Source: Micromonospora echinospora
GTDB taxonomy: Bacteria > Actinomycetota > Actinomycetes > Mycobacteriales > Micromonosporaceae
DNA: 64,000 bases
Reading direction: 5' to 3'
NCBI RefSeq assembly: GCF_014203425.1
Contig: NZ_JACHJC010000001.1
Span: forward strand, 4,986,001 to 5,050,000
Both the position numbers and the translations under genes were made by a program. Below, one piece after another: positions 61,249 through 64,000 of this stretch (position 1 is the stretch's first letter; each line of letters begins with the position of its first letter). The notes under the pieces are model-generated. The model ran no database searches, was not told where the DNA came from, and was given only the letters and a program-made list of their open reading frames with translations.

Positions 61249-63651
61249 GTGACCGCGGTCGAATCCGAAATCCGTACGCTCGCCGAACTCGACGACACCG
61301 AACTCGCCGGTCTGGACGCGTGGTGGCGGGCGAACAACTACCTGACCATCGGGCAGATCTACCTGAAGGGCAACCCGCTGCTGCGCGAGCCCTTGTCGGC
61401 TGAGCACATCAAGCCGCGCCTGCTCGGCCACTGGGGAACGAGCCCCGGCCTGTCGCTGATCTACGCGCACGTCTCCCGGCTGATCCGGCACACCGGCCAG
61501 CAGGCGATCTACCTGGCCGGCCCGGGTCACGGCGGGCCGGCGCTGGTGGCGGCCGGCTATCTGGAGGGCGCCTACAGCGAGATCTACCCGGACGTCAGCC
61601 AGGACGAGGCCGGGATGCTGCGCCTGTTCCGGCAGTTCTCCAGCCCGGGCGGCATCCCGTCGCACGTGTCGGTCACCACCCCCGGCTCCATCCACGAGGG
61701 CGGTGAGCTGGGCTACGTCCTGGTCCATGCGTTCGGCGCGGTCATGGACAACCCGGACCTGCTGGCCATCGCGGTGGTGGGCGACGGTGAGGCCGAGACC
61801 GGGCCCCTCGAGGGCTCCTGGAAGGGCGTGTCCTTCCTCAACCCCGAACGCGACGGCGCGGTCCTGCCGATCCTGCACCTCAACGACGCCAAGATCTCCG
61901 GGCCCACCGTGCTGGGGCGCAAGGACCCCGAGGAGGTACGCCACCTGCTGCGTGGCCACGGTTACGACGTCATCGAGGTCGAGGGCTCCGACCTGCCCGG
62001 CATGCACCACCGCTTCGCCGCCGCCCTCGCCACCGCCTGGACGAGGATCCGCGACATCCAGACCGCCGCCCGTGACGGTTCCTGGGACGGCGCCCGCCCC
62101 ACCTGGCCGCTGGTCATCCTGCGGTCGCCGAAGGGCTGGACCGGCCCGGACTCGGTCGACGGGGTCACCGTCACCGGAACGTGGCGGTCGCATCAGGTGC
62201 CGCTGTCCGGCGTCAAGGACAACCCGGAGCATCTGGCGCTGCTCGAGCGCTGGCTCAAGTCGTACCGTCCGGAGGAGCTGTTCGATTCCACCGGCGCGCC
62301 CGTGGCGCTGGTCCGGGACCAGGCCCCCGACGGTGACCTGCGGATGAGCGCCAGCCCGCACGCCAACGGCGGGCTGCTGACCCGGGATCTGGACCTGCCG
62401 GACTTCCGTTCCTACGCGATCGAGGTGCCCCGGCCGGCGCAGCAGCGGGCCGAGTCGACGCGCAAGCTGGGCGAGATGATCCGCGACATCTACACCCGCA
62501 ACGCCGACCGGTTCCGGTTGTTCTGTCCGGACGAGACCAACAGCAACCGCCTCGGCAGCGTCTTCGACGTCTCCGACCGCGCCTTCATGGAGCGGGTGAC
62601 ACCGGAGGACGTGGCGATCAGCCGCGACGGCCGGGTCATGGAGGTGCTCAGCGAGCACAACTGCCACGGCTGGCTGGAGGGCTACAACCTGACCGGCCGG
62701 CACGGCATGTTCGCCACCTACGAGGCATTCGCCATGGTCAGCGCCTCCCAGACGGTGCAGCACGGCAAGTGGTTGCAGGAGGCGAAGCACCTGCCGTGGC
62801 GCGCGAAGGTGCCGAGCCTCAACGTGCTGCTCACCTCGACGGCGTGGCGCAACGACCACAACGGCTTCTCCCACCAGGGGCCGGGCCTGATCCAGGTGGT
62901 GCTCACCCAGCGGGGCGACGTCGCCCGGGTCTACCTGCCGCCGGACGCCAACACCCTGCTGTCGGTGGCCGACCACTGCTTCCGGTCGCGGTCGTACATC
63001 AACCTGATCGTCATCGACAAGCAGCCGCAGCTGCAGTACCTCTCCATGGACGAGGCGATCGAACACTGCGCCCGCGGCGCGGGAACCTGGGAGTGGGCCG
63101 GCACCGACGACGGCACCAGCGATCCGGACATCGTCCTCGCCTGCGCCGGTGACGTCGTCACCATGGAGACGGTCGCGGCGGCGCAGATCCTGCGCGACCG
63201 GCTGCCCGGTCTCAAGGTCCGCGTGGTCAACGTGGTCAACCTGATGACGCTGGCCCGGCCGAAGGACCACCCGCACGGCATGAGCGAGACCTTGTTCACC
63301 GAGCTGTTCACCGACGACGTCGACGTGGTCTTCTCCTTCCACGGCTACCCGGGCGCGATCCACCAGCTCGTACACGGCCGTCCGGACGCGGACCGGTTCC
63401 GCGTGCGCGGCTTCATCGAGCAGGGCACGACCACCACCCCGTTCGACATGACGGTGCGCAACAAGGCATCGCGGTACCACCTTGTGATGGACGCCATCAA
63501 CAACGCCAAGCGCCTCCCGCGTGGCGCGGCGGACCTCAAGGCGTGGTGCCGCAGTCAGCTCGACCGCCACGAGACGTACGTCGTGGAGCACCTGGAGGAC
63601 ATGCCCGAGGTTCGCGACTGGGCCCTCGGCGACTGGGCCGAACGCGGCTGA
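61249..63651 (+). CDS. xfp: Xylulose-5-phosphate/fructose-6-phosphate phosphoketolase
   Basis: An 800-residue thiamine-diphosphate enzyme at full family length. The GTG start has AAAGGAAG upstream. Signatures include 'GHWGTSPGLSLIYAH', 'YLAGPGHGGPA', 'GDGEAETGPLEGSW' at 178-191 (TPP/Mg motif continuing to the Asn in 'HLNDAKI'), and 'NDHNGFSHQGPG'. It splits xylulose-5-P (and usually fructose-6-P) with phosphate to acetyl-phosphate and a triose- or erythrose-phosphate in the cytosol. It stands as a single-gene unit with a strong terminator after it. Confidence 0.95.
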   Translation: MTAVESEIRTLAELDDTELAGLDAWWRANNYLTIGQIYLKGNPLLREPLSAEHIKPRLLGHWGTSPGLSLIYAHVSRLIRHTGQQAIYLAGPGHGGPALVAAGYLEGAYSEIYPDVSQDEAGMLRLFRQFSSPGGIPSHVSVTTPGSIHEGGELGYVLVHAFGAVMDNPDLLAIAVVGDGEAETGPLEGSWKGVSFLNPERDGAVLPILHLNDAKISGPTVLGRKDPEEVRHLLRGHGYDVIEVEGSDLPGMHHRFAAALATAWTRIRDIQTAARDGSWDGARPTWPLVILRSPKGWTGPDSVDGVTVTGTWRSHQVPLSGVKDNPEHLALLERWLKSYRPEELFDSTGAPVALVRDQAPDGDLRMSASPHANGGLLTRDLDLPDFRSYAIEVPRPAQQRAESTRKLGEMIRDIYTRNADRFRLFCPDETNSNRLGSVFDVSDRAFMERVTPEDVAISRDGRVMEVLSEHNCHGWLEGYNLTGRHGMFATYEAFAMVSASQTVQHGKWLQEAKHLPWRAKVPSLNVLLTSTAWRNDHNGFSHQGPGLIQVVLTQRGDVARVYLPPDANTLLSVADHCFRSRSYINLIVIDKQPQLQYLSMDEAIEHCARGAGTWEWAGTDDGTSDPDIVLACAGDVVTMETVAAAQILRDRLPGLKVRVVNVVNLMTLARPKDHPHGMSETLFTELFTDDVDVVFSFHGYPGAIHQLVHGRPDADRFRVRGFIEQGTTTTPFDMTVRNKASRYHLVMDAINNAKRLPRGAADLKAWCRSQLDRHETYVVEHLEDMPEVRDWALGDWAERG

Positions 63652-63655
63652 GGTT

Positions 63656-63695
63656 GACGGAGACGGTGGCGCCGGTCGGCGTCACCGTCTCCGTC
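63656..63695 (+). terminator. Strong bidirectional hairpin terminator
   Basis: A 13-bp perfect stem (63656-63668 with 63683-63695) is extended by a G-T wobble and four more pairs to a GGTC tetraloop, about 18 pairs in all. It starts 4 bp after the phosphoketolase stop and lies 21 bp before the stop of the opposing gene, so it should serve both. Confidence 0.9.
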
Positions 63696-63716
63696 CGCGT
63701 ACGCGCGGGTCCGCCG

Positions 63717-64000
63717 TCAGAAGACGCGCGTCCGGCGCGCCCCGGACGCAAGGCCCGCGATCGGGCCGACGGCGCCGTCCCGTCCAGGTTGCCGGGATTC
63801 CCCCACCAGGTCCACGTCCATGACGGCCGGGCTGCCGTCCGGCTCCTCGAACTCCGCGTCGGCGCACCGGACCCGTTCCAGGTCCCGGCCGGAGACCACG
63901 CCGACGCGAGCCTCGTCGAACGCCTCGGGCAGATCGGTGACGAGCCAGACCGCGTCACCCTCGGCGACGACCGCCGCCGACGCGGCGCTCAGTACCTGCG
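63717..64000 (-). CDS. Truncated hypothetical protein (N-terminus beyond window)
   Basis: The minus-strand frame is open from the window edge to a stop at 63717, giving the last 94 residues or so. The sequence reads like a real acidic protein ('GDAVWLVTDLPEAFDEARVGVV', 'SPAVMDVDLVGE'), with strong third-position GC. I do not recognise a family. The strong terminator just past its stop supports a real transcribed gene. Confidence 0.6.
   Translation of the reverse strand, partial: QVLSAASAAVVAEGDAVWLVTDLPEAFDEARVGVVSGRDLERVRCADAEFEEPDGSPAVMDVDLVGESRQPGRDGAVGPIAGLASGARRTRVF

Noticed and set aside
1..64000. tRNA, rRNA, CRISPR arrays, insertion sequences or attachment sites
   Set aside because: No cloverleaf, spaced short repeats, transposase, integrase or terminal inverted repeats were noticed; a dedicated scan was not possible.

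Overview
The window is high-GC DNA with GTG and TTG starts, ATGA stop/start overlaps and actinomycete-type families (SARP and PucR regulators, ricin-lectin secreted glycosidases, an SAM-methyltransferase-19-like protein, an XRE/MmyB-like regulator). It looks like a chromosomal segment of a filamentous actinobacterium; Micromonosporaceae is my best guess. I see no rRNA, tRNA, CRISPR array, transposase or integrase. No gene-free gap exceeds about 260 bp.

1-11.8 kb is a probable specialised-metabolite cluster. One operon holds an amidohydrolase (truncated by the window edge), two tandem arylamine N-acetyltransferase-type enzymes and a quinone-oxidoreductase-like MDR enzyme. A PucR-type regulator follows on the other strand. 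Divergent from it is a tightly coupled operon: SRPBCC protein, adenylate-forming ligase, salicylate-hydroxylase-like monooxygenase, CreE-like flavoenzyme and CreD-like lyase. The last two are the hallmark pair of the aspartate-nitrosuccinate (nitrous acid) pathway, and the ligase fits a CreM-like diazotase. I infer a diazo, N-nitroso, hydrazine or azo compound made from an aromatic amine. This is the strongest candidate for an undescribed system.

11.8-34.8 kb is mixed: two M23-type proteins, a secreted alpha/beta hydrolase, a propeller-matrixin protease with a cysteine-switch-like motif, a membrane-anchored kinase, an MhpA-like monooxygenase beside a large SARP/AAA regulator, a methyltransferase, an exonuclease-endonuclease-phosphatase protein, a Tet(M)/OtrA-type ribosomal protection protein with a possible overlapping leader ORF, and several regulator-enzyme pairs (HxlR/hydrolase, XRE/SDR).

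34.9-41.4 kb is a set of four co-oriented secreted plant-polysaccharide enzymes (pectate lyase, beta-helix protein, two GH43). Three carry ricin-type lectin modules, and two LacI-like operators lie upstream of the first gene.

41.4-45 kb holds an OsmC protein, a cell-surface protein and a two-component system. 45-54.8 kb is a second small biosynthetic cluster: a MIO-type ammonia-lyase with tyrosine-type selectivity residues, a paralogous pair of flavin oxidoreductases, an FMN alpha-hydroxy-acid oxidase, an unusual P450, a CPA2 antiporter and an acyl-adenylating enzyme, arranged around one symmetric divergent promoter.

55.3-61.1 kb is a MarR-controlled monooxygenase/DUF3237 operon divergent from an NMT1/SsuA-type ABC importer, probably for uptake and oxidation of a small (possibly aromatic) compound. 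The window ends with a phosphoketolase, a very strong terminator and a truncated reverse-strand gene.
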